From RHKX01 sp963839535 (lineage in GTDB: Bacteria > Actinomycetota > Thermoleophilia > Solirubrobacterales > 70-9), in contig CAWIVF010000009.1 of NCBI GenBank assembly GCA_963839535.1, positions 224,290 through 288,289 on the forward strand: a stretch of 64,000 nt of DNA. The letters run 5' to 3'. Within the stretch, counting starts at the first letter, position 1; every line of letters begins with the position of its first letter. The notes under the pieces are model-generated. The model did not search any database and was not told the origin of the DNA. It saw nothing but the letters and a program-made list of their open reading frames with translations. The position numbers were made by a program, and so were the translations under genes. This document shows positions 21,583 through 31,050 of this stretch, piece by piece.

Positions 21583-24240
21583 CTACTTCGCGCTCAGCCA
21601 GTCGGGTCCGGAGCCCACGTCCACCGCGAGCGGGGGATCGAGGTCGAAGGCGGCGACCATTTCGCGGCACGCGAGCCCGCTGACCGCCTCGGTCTCGGCG
21701 ACCGGGCCCTCGAAGAGGAGCTCGTCGTGGATCTGCAGGATCAGCTTCGATTCCAGGCCCTCGGCGTCCAGCGCCGCCCGGGAGCGGACCATCGCCAGCT
21801 TGATGATGTCGGCCGCGGTGCCCTGGATCACGGTGTTGACCGCGAGCCGCTCGCCGAGCGTCCGGGTCTGGAAGTTGCGCGAGCGCAGCTCGGGGATCAG
21901 GCGGCGGCGGCCCATCAGGGTCGTCACCTTGCCCTCCTCGCGGGCCCGGTCGATCGTCTCGTCGATGAAGCGCTTGACCCCCTCATAGCGCTCGAAGTAG
22001 CTCTCGATGTAGGCCTGCGCCTCCTCCCGGGAGATCGAGAGCCGGTCGGCGAGGCCGAAGGCCGAGAGGCCGTAGGCGATGCCGTAGTTGACCATCTTCG
22101 CCTTCGAGCGTTCGCCGGCCGAGATCGCCTCGGGGTCCGCCCCGATGATCCCGGCCGCCGTCGCCGCGTGGACGTCCTCGCCGGAGGCGAAGATCGCCCG
22201 CAGAGCCTCGTCGCCGGCCACGTGCGCCAGGACGCGCAGTTCGACCTGGTTGTAGTCGCAGGAGACGAGCGAGCAGCCCTCCTCCGCGACGAAGCAGCCG
22301 CGGATCGGCCGGCCCATGTCGGAGCGGATCGGGATGTTCTGGAGGTTCGGGTCGGTGCTCGAGAGGCGGCCGGTCGCGGCGCGCACCTGGCTGAAGGTCG
22401 TGTGGACGCGGTCGTCGTCGGGATCGATGTCCTGAGGCAGCGAGTCGAGGTAGGTGTTCGTCAGCTTCGTGATCTCGCGCCAGCGCTCGACCTTGGGGAC
22501 GATTTCGTGCTCGGAGCGGATCTGCGAGAGCACCCTCGCGTCGGTGGAGAAGCCGGTCTTCCCGCGGCGCTTGCGGCTGAGGCCGAGCTCGTTGAAGAGG
22601 ACCTCGCCGAGCTGCGGAGGCGAGCCGATGGTGAACTCGTGGCCCGCCAGCGCCCAGATCTCGGCCTGCAGCGTCTCGGCCTGGCCGGCGAGCTCGGCTG
22701 AGATCGCGGCCAGCCGATCCGCGTCGAGCTTGACCCCCTCGCGCTCCATCCCGGCGAGCACCTCGATCAGCGGCATCTCGACCTCGGCGAGCACCCGCTC
22801 GAGCCCGAGGTCGGCGATCTTGACCCGCTGGCGCTGAGCGAGCTCCCAGGCGAGGCGGGCGATCTCGGCCGGGTCTCCCTCCGGCTCCAGGTCGGCGGGC
22901 TCCTCGCCGAGCGACATCTGCGCCGGGTCGGCGTCGGTCTCCTCCTCGTCCGGCCGCAGGATCGAGATCCCGTCGTCGGCGGCGAGCTCGATCAGGTCGT
23001 AGTTCCGCCGCGCCGGATCGATCAGATAGGCGGCGATCATCGTGTCATGGGCGAGGTCGAACGACCCGGCGGCCAGCGAGCCGAGCAGGCCCTTGTTGAG
23101 GCGCGGCCCGTGCTCACCGAGCGCCTTGGCGTCGTGGGCGATCAGCGGATGGGGGGCGAGCGCGTCGCGCAGCTCCTCGGCGCCCGGTGCGTCCCCGACG
23201 AGCAGGCGCTTCCCGTCGTATGACGCCCAGCGGGATCCCGCCATCGCGAAGCTGACCTCGCCGGGGGCGATGTCGGCGAGGGTGCCCTCCTCGGGCTCCA
23301 GCTCGATCCGCTCGCTGGCCGCCCGCTCGGGGACGACGCCCTCCCACTCGTCCTCGAGTCGCTGGATGACCTGCCGGAGCTCGAACTCGGCGGCGACCTC
23401 GCGCAGGCGCGAGAGGTCCGGCTCCCGCTCGGCCAGCTCACCCAGGTCGAGCTCCACCTCGACGTCGAAGTGCATCGTCGCCAGCTGCTTGGAGATGCGC
23501 GCGTCCTCGGCGTGCTCGGTCAGGTTCTGCTTCCGCTTCGGCCCCGAGATCGCGTCGATGTTCTCCAGCACGGCCTCGAGCGAGCCGTACGTCTGCAGGA
23601 GCTGCGATGCGGTCTTCTCGCCGATCCCGGGGACGCCGGGGATGTTGTCGGAGGTGTCGCCCTTGAGCCCGATCAGGTCGGGCACGAGCTCGGGGGCGAC
23701 GCCGTAGCGCTCGACCACTGCGTCGCGGTCGTAGACCTTCGTGTCAGTGACGCCGCGTGAGGTCGACATCACCCGCACGCCGTCGCCGACCAGCTGGTAG
23801 GCGTCGCGGTCGCCGGTGACGATCATCACCGGGATCCCCTCCCGGCGGGCCTGCGCGGCCATCGTCGCGATCACGTCGTCGGCCTCCCAGCCCTCGACCC
23901 GGACGTTCGCGAAGCCGAAGGCGTCCGCCAGCGGCGCGAGGTGCGGCCACTGCTCCTTGAGCAGGTCCGGGCGCGAGGAGCGCTGCGCCTTGTACGGGGC
24001 GTAGGTCTTCTCCCGGCCGGACATGCCGGCGTCCCACGCCACCGCGACCGCACGAGGGCGGTGGTCGGTGAGGATCTTCACCATCATCGCCGCGAAGCCG
24101 TAGATCGCGTTGGTCGGTCGCCCGTCCGAGGTTGCGATCGACTCCGGCAACGCGAAGAATGCGCGGTAGGCGAGGCTGTTGCCGTCGATCAGGAAGAGAT
24201 CGGCGGACTCCCCGCTCCCGTTCTCGCTGCTGACCGGCAC
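21583..24240 (-). CDS. polA: DNA polymerase I
   Basis: 885 residues. The N-terminal 5'-3' exonuclease has FLIDGNSLAYRAFFA, VRVEGWEADDVIA and GLKGDTSDNIPGVPGIGEKTA. The central 3'-5' exonuclease-like domain lacks the usual DTET-type exo I acidic pair (SFAMAGSRWASYDG in its place), so proofreading is probably lost. The C-terminal polymerase has motif A DYNQVELR, motif B RSKAKMVNYGIAYG and motif C LQIHDELLFE. GTG 24240 lies 7 nt after TATGAT, a leaderless arrangement; ATG 24252 within that hexamer is the alternative. Confidence 0.95.
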   Translation of the reverse strand: MPVSSENGSGESADLFLIDGNSLAYRAFFALPESIATSDGRPTNAIYGFAAMMVKILTDHRPRAVAVAWDAGMSGREKTYAPYKAQRSSRPDLLKEQWPHLAPLADAFGFANVRVEGWEADDVIATMAAQARREGIPVMIVTGDRDAYQLVGDGVRVMSTSRGVTDTKVYDRDAVVERYGVAPELVPDLIGLKGDTSDNIPGVPGIGEKTASQLLQTYGSLEAVLENIDAISGPKRKQNLTEHAEDARISKQLATMHFDVEVELDLGELAEREPDLSRLREVAAEFELRQVIQRLEDEWEGVVPERAASERIELEPEEGTLADIAPGEVSFAMAGSRWASYDGKRLLVGDAPGAEELRDALAPHPLIAHDAKALGEHGPRLNKGLLGSLAAGSFDLAHDTMIAAYLIDPARRNYDLIELAADDGISILRPDEEETDADPAQMSLGEEPADLEPEGDPAEIARLAWELAQRQRVKIADLGLERVLAEVEMPLIEVLAGMEREGVKLDADRLAAISAELAGQAETLQAEIWALAGHEFTIGSPPQLGEVLFNELGLSRKRRGKTGFSTDARVLSQIRSEHEIVPKVERWREITKLTNTYLDSLPQDIDPDDDRVHTTFSQVRAATGRLSSTDPNLQNIPIRSDMGRPIRGCFVAEEGCSLVSCDYNQVELRVLAHVAGDEALRAIFASGEDVHAATAAGIIGADPEAISAGERSKAKMVNYGIAYGLSAFGLADRLSISREEAQAYIESYFERYEGVKRFIDETIDRAREEGKVTTLMGRRRLIPELRSRNFQTRTLGERLAVNTVIQGTAADIIKLAMVRSRAALDAEGLESKLILQIHDELLFEGPVAETEAVSGLACREMVAAFDLDPPLAVDVGSGPDWLSAK

Positions 24241-24269
24241 GGGGCCGATCATAGGCACGAGCCGCAAGC

Positions 24270-24656
24270 ATGCGATCGTCTGTGAGGAAGCGGACCAGGA
24301 AAGGACGCTGGTCGACGAGCAGGGCCAGATCGACGAGCAGTCAGGCGGTTTCCGCGTGATCGAGGCCTACGGGGACGACGAGAACGTCTACATCGACGCC
24401 GGTGAGCCGATCGCCGACCACGGCCTCGTCGCCACGATCGCCGTCAGCAACCGCGTCGACGCCTACGCGCCCGCCGGGGCCGGACCCGAACTACGCGGGC
24501 GAGATCGCGGTCGGCCGCTGCCAGACGGCCGCGATCCAGTGCGATCCGGTCTTCGTGCGCCCCGGCGACGCCTTCGTGGTCAGCCCGCGCAACAGCGACG
24601 GGAGCGAGACCGACTCGACGAACCGCAAGCGGTTCTACGTGCAGCTCACCGAGTAG
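24270..24656 (+). CDS. Hypothetical protein, start unclear, frameshifted
   Basis: A continuous coding pattern begins around KHAIVCEEADQERTLVDEQG and continues FRVIEAYGDDENVYIDAGE. It changes frame near 24478 and ends PNYAGEIAVGRCQTAAIQCD, then RFYVQLTE. No good start codon lies upstream in frame; ATG in another frame at 24269 or a start inside the polA promoter region are possible, so it may be 5'-truncated. Two Cys in the second half could form a disulfide. No family recognised. Confidence 0.45.
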
Positions 24657-25638
24657 ACGGCGGCGCGTCGGTCGCCGGCGCGTCGGTGCCCGCCTCCGGC
24701 TCGTCCCCCTCGGGCGAGTCGGGGAACATCCGGAAGCCGCGGTGGCGGACCGAGTCCATCAACTCGGGGCTGAGCCGATCGGCGACCGAGACGAGATGGG
24801 CGAAGGGCGGCGCGATCCGCCTGGGCCGGCCGATCACGGCCTCGGCGATCAGGCGCCCGGCCTCCTCCGGCGTGAGCGCCGGGAAGCCCTCGTAGTGCTT
24901 GGTCGGCGAGATCATCGGCGTCCGCACGAGGGGCATCGAGATCGTCGTGAAGCGGATCCCGTCGGACAGCGACTCGGCCTGAACCGCGTCGGAGAACGCC
25001 TCCAGCGCCGCCTTCGAGGCGATGTAGCCGGAGAAGCGGGGCGTCCGGGTCTGCACCCCGGCCGAGGAGACGTTGATGATCTGCCCCTCGCCGGCCTCGC
25101 GCATCGCCGGCAGCAGCGCCATGATCAGGCGCACCGCGGCGAAGTAGTTGAGCTGCATCGTCCGCTCGAAGTCGTGGAAGCGGCCGTCGGAGAGGGCGAC
25201 GGAGCGGCGAATCGAGCGCCCGGCGCTGTTGACCAGCACGTCGACTCGGCCGTGCGCGGCCAGGACGTCGGCGGCGAGCGCATCGATCGCATCGAGGTCG
25301 GTCAGATCGCAGGGGAATGCTTCGGCCGTCCCACCATCGGCCTCGATCTCGGCCGCGATCCGCTCGAGCTCCTCGGTGCTTCGGGCGACGAGCAGGACGG
25401 TGCCGCCCGCCGCGCCGAGCTGCCGGGCCGACTCCTCGCCGATCCCCGACGACGCGCCGGTGACCATCACCACCTTGTCCCGGAGCGCATCGGCGAGCCC
25501 GTCCGAGCCGAGCCCGGACAGCGCTCGGTGCGGAAGCGGAAGTCCCCTGCCACCGCCGAGCGGGCGGTTGGAGGCGCGGGCGAGCATCCCGGCGGGGACG
25601 GCGACTGTGCGGCGCAGGCCGCGGAGCAGGGGATTCAT
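24646..25638 (-). CDS. Short-chain dehydrogenase/reductase
   Basis: 330 residues. NAD(P)-binding VTGASSGIGEESARQL near residue 60, NSAG at the family position, catalytic Ser in INVSSAG and Tyr-Lys in YIASKAALEAF. The extended N-terminus (about 55 residues, basic and hydrophobic) and C-terminal tail resemble SDR domains of fatty acyl-CoA reductases, so a lipid substrate is likely; this is inference. It overlaps the convergent gene at 24656 by 11 nt. Confidence 0.82.
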   Translation of the reverse strand: MNPLLRGLRRTVAVPAGMLARASNRPLGGGRGLPLPHRALSGLGSDGLADALRDKVVMVTGASSGIGEESARQLGAAGGTVLLVARSTEELERIAAEIEADGGTAEAFPCDLTDLDAIDALAADVLAAHGRVDVLVNSAGRSIRRSVALSDGRFHDFERTMQLNYFAAVRLIMALLPAMREAGEGQIINVSSAGVQTRTPRFSGYIASKAALEAFSDAVQAESLSDGIRFTTISMPLVRTPMISPTKHYEGFPALTPEEAGRLIAEAVIGRPRRIAPPFAHLVSVADRLSPELMDSVRHRGFRMFPDSPEGDEPEAGTDAPATDAPPSTR

Positions 25639-25728
25639 CGCCGGGAAGTCTCTCAGGGCACGGCCGCGACCGCGTGCGCCGGCCGCGGCGGGGCGCCCGG
25701 CCGCGACTCCTATGATCCCCCTGCACCC

Positions 25729-27183
25729 ATGGCAAGCGTCAGTGCCCAGTTCTCAGTCACCGTGCGCGTCGAGCTCGACGCGCGCAACGAGCCGCTCGGC
25801 CGGATCACCGCTGCGATCGCCGAGTCGGGTGGCGCCCTGCAGAGCGTCGACCTCGTGCCGGGCGCCGGCGCGGAGGGCAAGCGGATGCGCGAGTTCACGA
25901 TCGACGCCCGCGGCCCCGAGCACTGGGAGCAGATCCTGCGCGCGATCGGCTCGATCCGGGGCGCGCGCGTCGTCGACTACACGGACCGCACCTTCGCGAT
26001 GCACCGCGGCGGCAAGATCGAGCAGAGCAACAAGTACCCGCTGAAGACCCGCGACGACCTCTCGATGGCCTACACGCCCGGCGTCGCGCGGGTCTGCACC
26101 GAGATCGCGCGCGACCGCTCGCGCGCGTTCGAGTTCACGATCAAGAAGAACACGGTCGCCGTCGTCACCGACGGCACCGCCGTGCTCGGACTCGGTGACA
26201 TCGGCCCAGAAGCATCGATGCCGGTGATGGAGGGCAAGGCGATGCTCTTCAAGGAGTTCGCTGACGTCGACGCGTTCCCGATCGCGCTCGACACGACCGA
26301 CCCGGACAAGATCGTCGAGACGGTCAAGCTGATCGCACCGGGCTTCGGCGGGATCAACCTCGAGGACATCTCCGCCCCACGCTGCTTCGAGATCGAGGAC
26401 CGGCTTCGCGACGAGCTCGACATCCCCGTCTTCCACGACGACCAGCACGGCACCGCGGTCGTCGTCATGGCGGCGCTCTTCAACTCGCTGAAGATCGTCG
26501 GCAAGCCGATCGAGTCCCTCCGGGTGGTCATGCTCGGCCTCGGGGCGGCCGGCATCGCCTGCACGAAGATGATGCTGGCGGCCGGGGTCACCGACATCAT
26601 CGGCTGCGACCGCCGGGGCGCGATCTCGACCGCCCGCGACGACTACGGCTCGGGCGGGATGCCGCCGATCAAACGCTGGTTCGCCGAGATGTCGAACCCC
26701 GACAAGATCCAGGGCGGCCCGAACGACGTGCTCGAGGGCGCCGACCTGTTCATCGGGTTGTCCGGCCCCGGCCTCGTCGATGCGAGCTCGCTGGCGGGGA
26801 TGAACCGCGACGCAATCGTCTTCGCGATGGCAAACCCCACGCCCGAGGTGATGCCGGAGGACGCGGGCCCGCACGTGCGGATCATGGCGACGGGTCGCTC
26901 CGACTACCCGAACCAGATCAACAACGTCCTCTGCTTCCCGGGGATCTTCCGCGGCGCCCTCGACGCCGGCGCACCCAGGATCACCGAGGAGATGAAGCTG
27001 GCGGCCGCCCAGGGAATCGCCGCGGTCGTCAGCGAGGACGACCTGAACGAGGACTACATCATCCCCTCCGTATTCGACCGCGACGTCGCGCCGGCGGTGG
27101 CCGAGGCGGTCGTCAACGAGGCCCGCAGCGCCGGCATCGCGCGTGTCACCGAAGAGACCGGCACGTTCGCCACGATCGGCTGA
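25729..27183 (+). CDS. NAD(P)-dependent malic enzyme with N-terminal ACT domain
   Basis: 484 residues. An N-terminal ACT-like domain (about residues 7 to 85) probably binds an amino acid as allosteric effector. The malic-enzyme domain follows, with MAYTPGVARVC, the catalytic Lys region TIKKNTVAVVTDG, the metal site FHDDQHGTA and the nucleotide loop MLGLGAAGIA. It decarboxylates malate to pyruvate and CO2. A TATGAT hexamer lies 12 nt before ATG 25729. The frame is intact. Confidence 0.92.
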   Translation: MASVSAQFSVTVRVELDARNEPLGRITAAIAESGGALQSVDLVPGAGAEGKRMREFTIDARGPEHWEQILRAIGSIRGARVVDYTDRTFAMHRGGKIEQSNKYPLKTRDDLSMAYTPGVARVCTEIARDRSRAFEFTIKKNTVAVVTDGTAVLGLGDIGPEASMPVMEGKAMLFKEFADVDAFPIALDTTDPDKIVETVKLIAPGFGGINLEDISAPRCFEIEDRLRDELDIPVFHDDQHGTAVVVMAALFNSLKIVGKPIESLRVVMLGLGAAGIACTKMMLAAGVTDIIGCDRRGAISTARDDYGSGGMPPIKRWFAEMSNPDKIQGGPNDVLEGADLFIGLSGPGLVDASSLAGMNRDAIVFAMANPTPEVMPEDAGPHVRIMATGRSDYPNQINNVLCFPGIFRGALDAGAPRITEEMKLAAAQGIAAVVSEDDLNEDYIIPSVFDRDVAPAVAEAVVNEARSAGIARVTEETGTFATIG

Positions 27184-27195
27184 AGGGCGGCTTCG

Positions 27196-28104
27196 ATGCG
27201 AGTTCTGGTCACCGGCGCAAGCGGCACCATCGGCAAGGCGGTCTGCGAGGCGCTGCTCGCCCGCGGCGACCAGGTGGTCGGCCTCTCGCGCAATCCGGAT
27301 CGAGCCCGAGCCGATCAGGCCAGGGTCACGTGGCACGCCTGGAACGCGGCGCTCGAGCGTCCCCCCGAGGAAGCCTTCGCCGGCGTCGACGGCGTGATCA
27401 ACCTGGTCGGGGAGCCGATCAACCAGCGCTGGACGAGCGAGGCGAAGAAGCGGATCTGGGAGAGCCGCGTCAGGGCGACGGAGAACCTCGTCGACGCGAT
27501 GCTCGCAGCCCCCGAGGTCCCGCGGACGATGGTCAGCCAGTCGGCGGTCGGCTACTACGGGGACCGCGGCGACGCGATCGTCGACGAGACCACCCCGGCC
27601 GGCGAGTCATTCGACGCGAAGGTCTGCGTCGCCTGGGAGGAGGCGGCCCGCCGGGTCGAGCCGGGCGGAACGCGACTGGCGATCATGCGCACCGGGCTGC
27701 TGCTGACCAAGGGCTCCGGCCTGCTCGGCGAGCTCATGCTGCCCTTCAAGCTGGGCCTCGGCGGGCCGGTCGCCGGCGGGCGCAACTACATGCCGTGGGT
27801 GAGCCTCGCCGACGAGGTCGGGCTGCTGCTCTGGGCGCTCGACAACGAGCGCGCGTTCGGCGTCTACAACGCCTGCGCGCCCAATCCGGTGACGAACCGG
27901 GAGTTCTCCAAGGCGCTCGGCCGGGCGCTGGGCCGCCCCGCCGTGATGCCCGTGCCCAAGCTCGCGGTGAAGGTCCGCCTCGGCGCGGAGCTCGGCGAGG
28001 TCGCCACCGGAGGCCAGCGCGCCGTGCCTCGCCGCGCCGAGGACGAGGGCTACGAGTTCCGCTTCCCCGAGATCGATGCCGCGATGAAGGACGCCGTCGC
28101 CTGA
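27196..28104 (+). CDS. TIGR01777-type NAD-dependent epimerase/SDR
   Basis: 302 residues, Rossmann start VLVTGASGTIGKAVCEALL, then INLVGEPINQRWT, SQSAVGYYGDRGD, and a C-terminal DUF1731-like end PRRAEDEGYEFRFPEIDAA, seen here as EDEGYEFRFPEIDAA. All are hallmarks of the YfcH/TIGR01777 family, whose substrate is unknown. It begins 12 nt after the malic enzyme stop, so the two genes are probably one operon. Confidence 0.88.
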   Translation: MRVLVTGASGTIGKAVCEALLARGDQVVGLSRNPDRARADQARVTWHAWNAALERPPEEAFAGVDGVINLVGEPINQRWTSEAKKRIWESRVRATENLVDAMLAAPEVPRTMVSQSAVGYYGDRGDAIVDETTPAGESFDAKVCVAWEEAARRVEPGGTRLAIMRTGLLLTKGSGLLGELMLPFKLGLGGPVAGGRNYMPWVSLADEVGLLLWALDNERAFGVYNACAPNPVTNREFSKALGRALGRPAVMPVPKLAVKVRLGAELGEVATGGQRAVPRRAEDEGYEFRFPEIDAAMKDAVA

Positions 28105-28128
28105 AGCGCCGGTGACCCTCGCTGCGGC

Positions 28129-29331
28129 TCAGGGGAGCGGCAGCGGCTCGGCCGCCGCGACCGCCTCGCCGCCGCGGACCTCAAAGGCGCCGAGTTGCTC
28201 CAGCGTCGTGTTCCCGACGGAGTCGATCGAGTACTCGCCAAGGATCGAGTCCCGTCCCTCGGTTGCGAAGAAGGCGTCCACGACGGCCTCGCGGCTGAGC
28301 GGATCGTCGGCGCGCTCGATCGCGTCGAGGGTCGCGGCCATCGCCTCGTAGCCGTAGGCCGCGTAGGGACCGGGCTCGCGGCCGTACTCGTCCTCGAAGG
28401 CGGCCAGGAAGTCGGTCGCGGTCGCGGGCAGCTGGGCCGGGTCGAGCGTGGCCGAGGTCAGATGGATGCTCCGCGGTGAGGACGGGCAGTCGCTCGCCGA
28501 CCGGCAGATCTCCCGGAGGATCTGCAGGGTCGTCAGGTCCTCTTGGTCGAACTGGGCGTCGGTAGCGAAGATCTCACCGGTGCCGCCTCCAGGGATGACG
28601 CCCCCGCCGCGCTCCTCCTGGACCGTGGCGCGCGCGTAGAGGATCGCCTCGGGGTCGTCGGCGGAGATCGCGGGGCCGCCTGCGACCGACTCGAGGCCGG
28701 CCAGCACCGCCTCGGCGAAGGGGCCCTCCTCGTCGACGACCTCGACCGATTCCAGGCCGAGCGACACCATCCACTCTCCGGCCGCCTCGCCCTGCGCTAC
28801 ATCTGAGGGGATGACCCGGGCGAACGTTCGCTCGCCGCTCGGCTGCGCATCGACGGGCACCTGGCTGCTTCCCGGCGCCTCACGGACCAGGTCCTCGGCA
28901 CTGCTTCCCGCCGAGACCTGCAGCATCCCGGCGCTGTTGGTGATCGGCAGCGAGGTCCGCGTCGCCCCCGAGTCGAGCTCGCCGATGAAGGCGATCGCGG
29001 CGGCGTCCCCGGTCGCGGCGCGGGCGTTCTCCCCGGTTCGCGCCGCATCCCACCCCTCCCTCGTCGCATCGTCCATCACCGTGAGCACGACGGCGGTATC
29101 CGCGGCCTCGTCATCCGCCTCGGCGAGCGCGAGGCGCGCGCCGTCGGCGACGTCGCGACCCTCGGCGGCGCGAGGGCCGCTCAGCGGAGCGCTCAGGTAG
29201 ATCTGCAACTCGGGCTCACCCTCCGCCTCAGGGCCGCATCCGGCGAGGATCGGGAGAGCCGTCAGCGCCGAAACGACGAGCAGCCGGGTGCGGCGCCGCG
29301 CCCCCTCCCCCGCCTCGAACAGTGCGCCCAT
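28129..29331 (-). CDS. Substrate-binding lipoprotein, Leu/Ile/Val-binding type
   Basis: 400 residues. Lipoprotein signal peptide (LLVVSALTALPILAGC), then a type I periplasmic-binding fold like branched-chain amino acid receptors: IYLSAPLSGPRAAEGRDVADGARLAL (seen as YLSAPLSGP and VADGARLALAEA), a ligand loop AFIGELDSGAT, and the C-terminal YAAYGYEAMAATLDAI. No permease or ATPase gene is adjacent, so it may be an orphan receptor. ATG lies 6 nt after GATAAT, which marks a leaderless start. Confidence 0.82.
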   Translation of the reverse strand: MGALFEAGEGARRRTRLLVVSALTALPILAGCGPEAEGEPELQIYLSAPLSGPRAAEGRDVADGARLALAEADDEAADTAVVLTVMDDATREGWDAARTGENARAATGDAAAIAFIGELDSGATRTSLPITNSAGMLQVSAGSSAEDLVREAPGSSQVPVDAQPSGERTFARVIPSDVAQGEAAGEWMVSLGLESVEVVDEEGPFAEAVLAGLESVAGGPAISADDPEAILYARATVQEERGGGVIPGGGTGEIFATDAQFDQEDLTTLQILREICRSASDCPSSPRSIHLTSATLDPAQLPATATDFLAAFEDEYGREPGPYAAYGYEAMAATLDAIERADDPLSREAVVDAFFATEGRDSILGEYSIDSVGNTTLEQLGAFEVRGGEAVAAAEPLPLP

Positions 29332-29366
29332 CGCCCGATTATCCCGGCGGGACCGAGCGGGGTCGC

Positions 29367-29754
29367 TTAGAGGGCCGGGGGCTCCTTGCTCGAGCGCAGC
29401 CCCAGACGGCCGAATCGCGCTGCGGTTGCGTACGACCCAGCGGTAGGCGCGGTCGGTGGCGTCGGGGAAGCGGGCGAATGCTCGAGCGGCGACCTGCCCG
29501 CCGGGCAGCAGCCGCGCTAGGTGCTCCGCCGCTGCCGCACCTGAGATGACGGTCCCACCGGGCGTCACCAGGTGGGCGGTCTGCAGACGCTCCTCAGCTG
29601 GGACCTCGGTGAGCAGCCGCTGGCCCTCCTCGCTCTGGATCGCGACCGGCCGCAGGCGCTCGTCCCGATCCATCCGGAGGATGCCGTGGACGCTGAGCTT
29701 GCAGAAGCCGCAGTCCGAGTCGTAGAGGATCGCGTGGTCGCGGCGGGAGTCCAT
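29367..29754 (-). CDS. DCC1-like thiol-disulfide oxidoreductase (DUF393), frameshifted near 29420
   Basis: About 128 residues. It starts with ILYDSDCGFCKLSVHGI, the DUF393 signature with a CxxC redox pair, followed by MDRDERLRPVAIQSEEG and the YRWVVRNRSAI region. One base is extra near 29420; corrected, the end is FGRLGLRSSKEPPAL with TAA at 29367 to 29369. ATG lies 6 nt after GATAAT, a leaderless arrangement. Confidence 0.82.
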
Positions 29755-29793
29755 CGGTGGATTATCGACACCCGGCGCCGCGGGCGCCGCAGC

Positions 29794-29821
29794 GACAGGG
29801 GCGCTCGGGGGCGCCCCTGTC
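29794..29821. terminator. Bidirectional stem-loop
   Basis: GACAGGGGCGC, a 6-nt loop and GCGCCCCTGTC form a perfect 11-bp stem. It lies just past the end (29844) of the secreted-protein gene on the minus strand and probably terminates it. Confidence 0.7.
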
Positions 29822-29843
29822 GTGCGGAGACTCCGTGTGGGCC

Positions 29844-30248
29844 CTACTTGACCCGCATGTCCTTCGAGATGTCCTGCAGGCAGGTGTGGCGGTGCTGCCC
29901 GTCCTTGCGGATGACCTTCTTCGTCGCACGGGCGAAATAGGTGCCCTCGGGGGTCGATGCAGGCACGATCAGCCAAGTGCCCTCGGAGTCGGTGTAGTCC
30001 TGGGCGATCGTGGTGACCGCGCCGTTCGCCTCACGCCTCTTCAGGACGACGCGGCGATCCTTGAAGCAGCGCGCCTTCTCTGAGGTGACCTGGCCCGAGA
30101 AATGCATGTACGGGCTGTGCCTGTTCGGATCGTTGTAGTCGGCCGTGACTCTGCTCTCGAACCCGAACCGGTGGGCCGAGGCGCCGGCGGCGAATACGAC
30201 GCCCACCAGGGCGACCGCCATCAGGATGCTCGTAGCTACTCGTTTCAA
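29844..30248 (-). CDS. Secreted hypothetical protein
   Basis: 134 residues. Signal peptide SILMAVALVGVVFAAGASA. The mature domain looks like an all-beta, Ig-like fold (YMHFSGQVTSEKARCFKDRRVVL, seen as HFSGQVTSEKARC and DRRVVLKR). Two Cys (ARC and HTC) are suited to a disulfide, and SEGTWLIVPASTPEGTYFA is cut here to GTWLIVPAS. No catalytic motif. Similar small secreted beta domains are frequent in Thermoleophilia. The frame is intact. Confidence 0.65.
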   Translation of the reverse strand: MKRVATSILMAVALVGVVFAAGASAHRFGFESRVTADYNDPNRHSPYMHFSGQVTSEKARCFKDRRVVLKRREANGAVTTIAQDYTDSEGTWLIVPASTPEGTYFARATKKVIRKDGQHRHTCLQDISKDMRVK

Positions 30249-30342
30249 GGTCGTCTCCTTCTCCTCGCGTCCCCGTCCACGGGGCTGACGAACCTGTAAC
30301 GCCCGGGAGGCCCAGAAAGTCAGGACCGACCTGAACGACGAA

Positions 30343-30377
30343 GGGCCGGATCCGTCCCCAGTGAACGGACCCGGCCC
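30343..30377 (-). terminator. Terminator after the acidic secreted protein
   Basis: Read on the minus strand, GGGCCGGGTCCGT pairs with ACGGATCCGGCCC (13 bp, one mismatch), followed by TTCGT. It lies about 28 nt after the stop at 30405. Confidence 0.7.
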
Positions 30378-30404
30378 CGGCCGAGTAGATGCTCGATACG
30401 AGGA

Positions 30405-30886
30405 CTACTCCCCGTCGGTCTCCGTCTCGGTCTCCTCGGACTCGATGCCCTCGTCGTCGTCGGAGTCTGTGTCGTCATCGTCGTCGGCGACGTCGTCGCT
30501 CTTGTCGACGAGTCGCTGGGCGACGTAGGGGCCCTCGCCAGGGTCGCCCTTCGGCAGTCGCGCCTTGACCTTCACCGGCGAGCCGACGGCCACATCGCTG
30601 AGATCTTCGACGCCGTCGAGGTTGTCGTCCTCCGTGCGGATGTCGGCGGAGGAGAAGTCGAAGGCGACGTCTGTCCCCTCCACCCCGCCTTCTTGGCGTG
30701 GCCGTTCACCTTCGCGACGGAGACGACGCCGTCCCCGGCGTAGGTGCCCTTGACGTTGTACTGGCTGGTCTTGGTCTTGCCGCCGCCCTGGCCCTTGCCG
30801 TCCTTGCCCTGACCGGCGATCGCGGCAGCCGGCCCCGCCAGCGCCACCACACCGAGTCCCACCATCAACTTGCTCTTGAACTGCAT
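30405..30886 (-). CDS. Secreted acidic protein (frameshifted near 30690)
   Basis: About 160 residues. Signal peptide MVGLGVVALAGPAAAIA, a Gly/Lys-rich start (GKDGKGQGGGKTK), then KGTYAGDGVVSVAKVNGHAK. After a one-base loss it continues TDVAFDFSSADIRTEDDN and VAVGSPVKVKARLPKG, and ends in a very acidic Asp/Glu tail. The central part resembles an OB-like or DUF5666-type domain; the tail may bind cations. No function assigned. Confidence 0.58.
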
Positions 30887-31050
30887 TCGTCCTCCAAAGG
30901 TCTGTCTGAGTGTGTGCTGCGAGGAAGTCCCGCTGTGCCCCATTCATCGGCCGCCGGGAGCCGCGCTTCAGGGTCGCCGTCGTTCGTGGACATCGGCCGA
31001 GGCGCGGGATTGGACGTAAGACCCGCAACCGATGTCTGGTGATGAGACGC

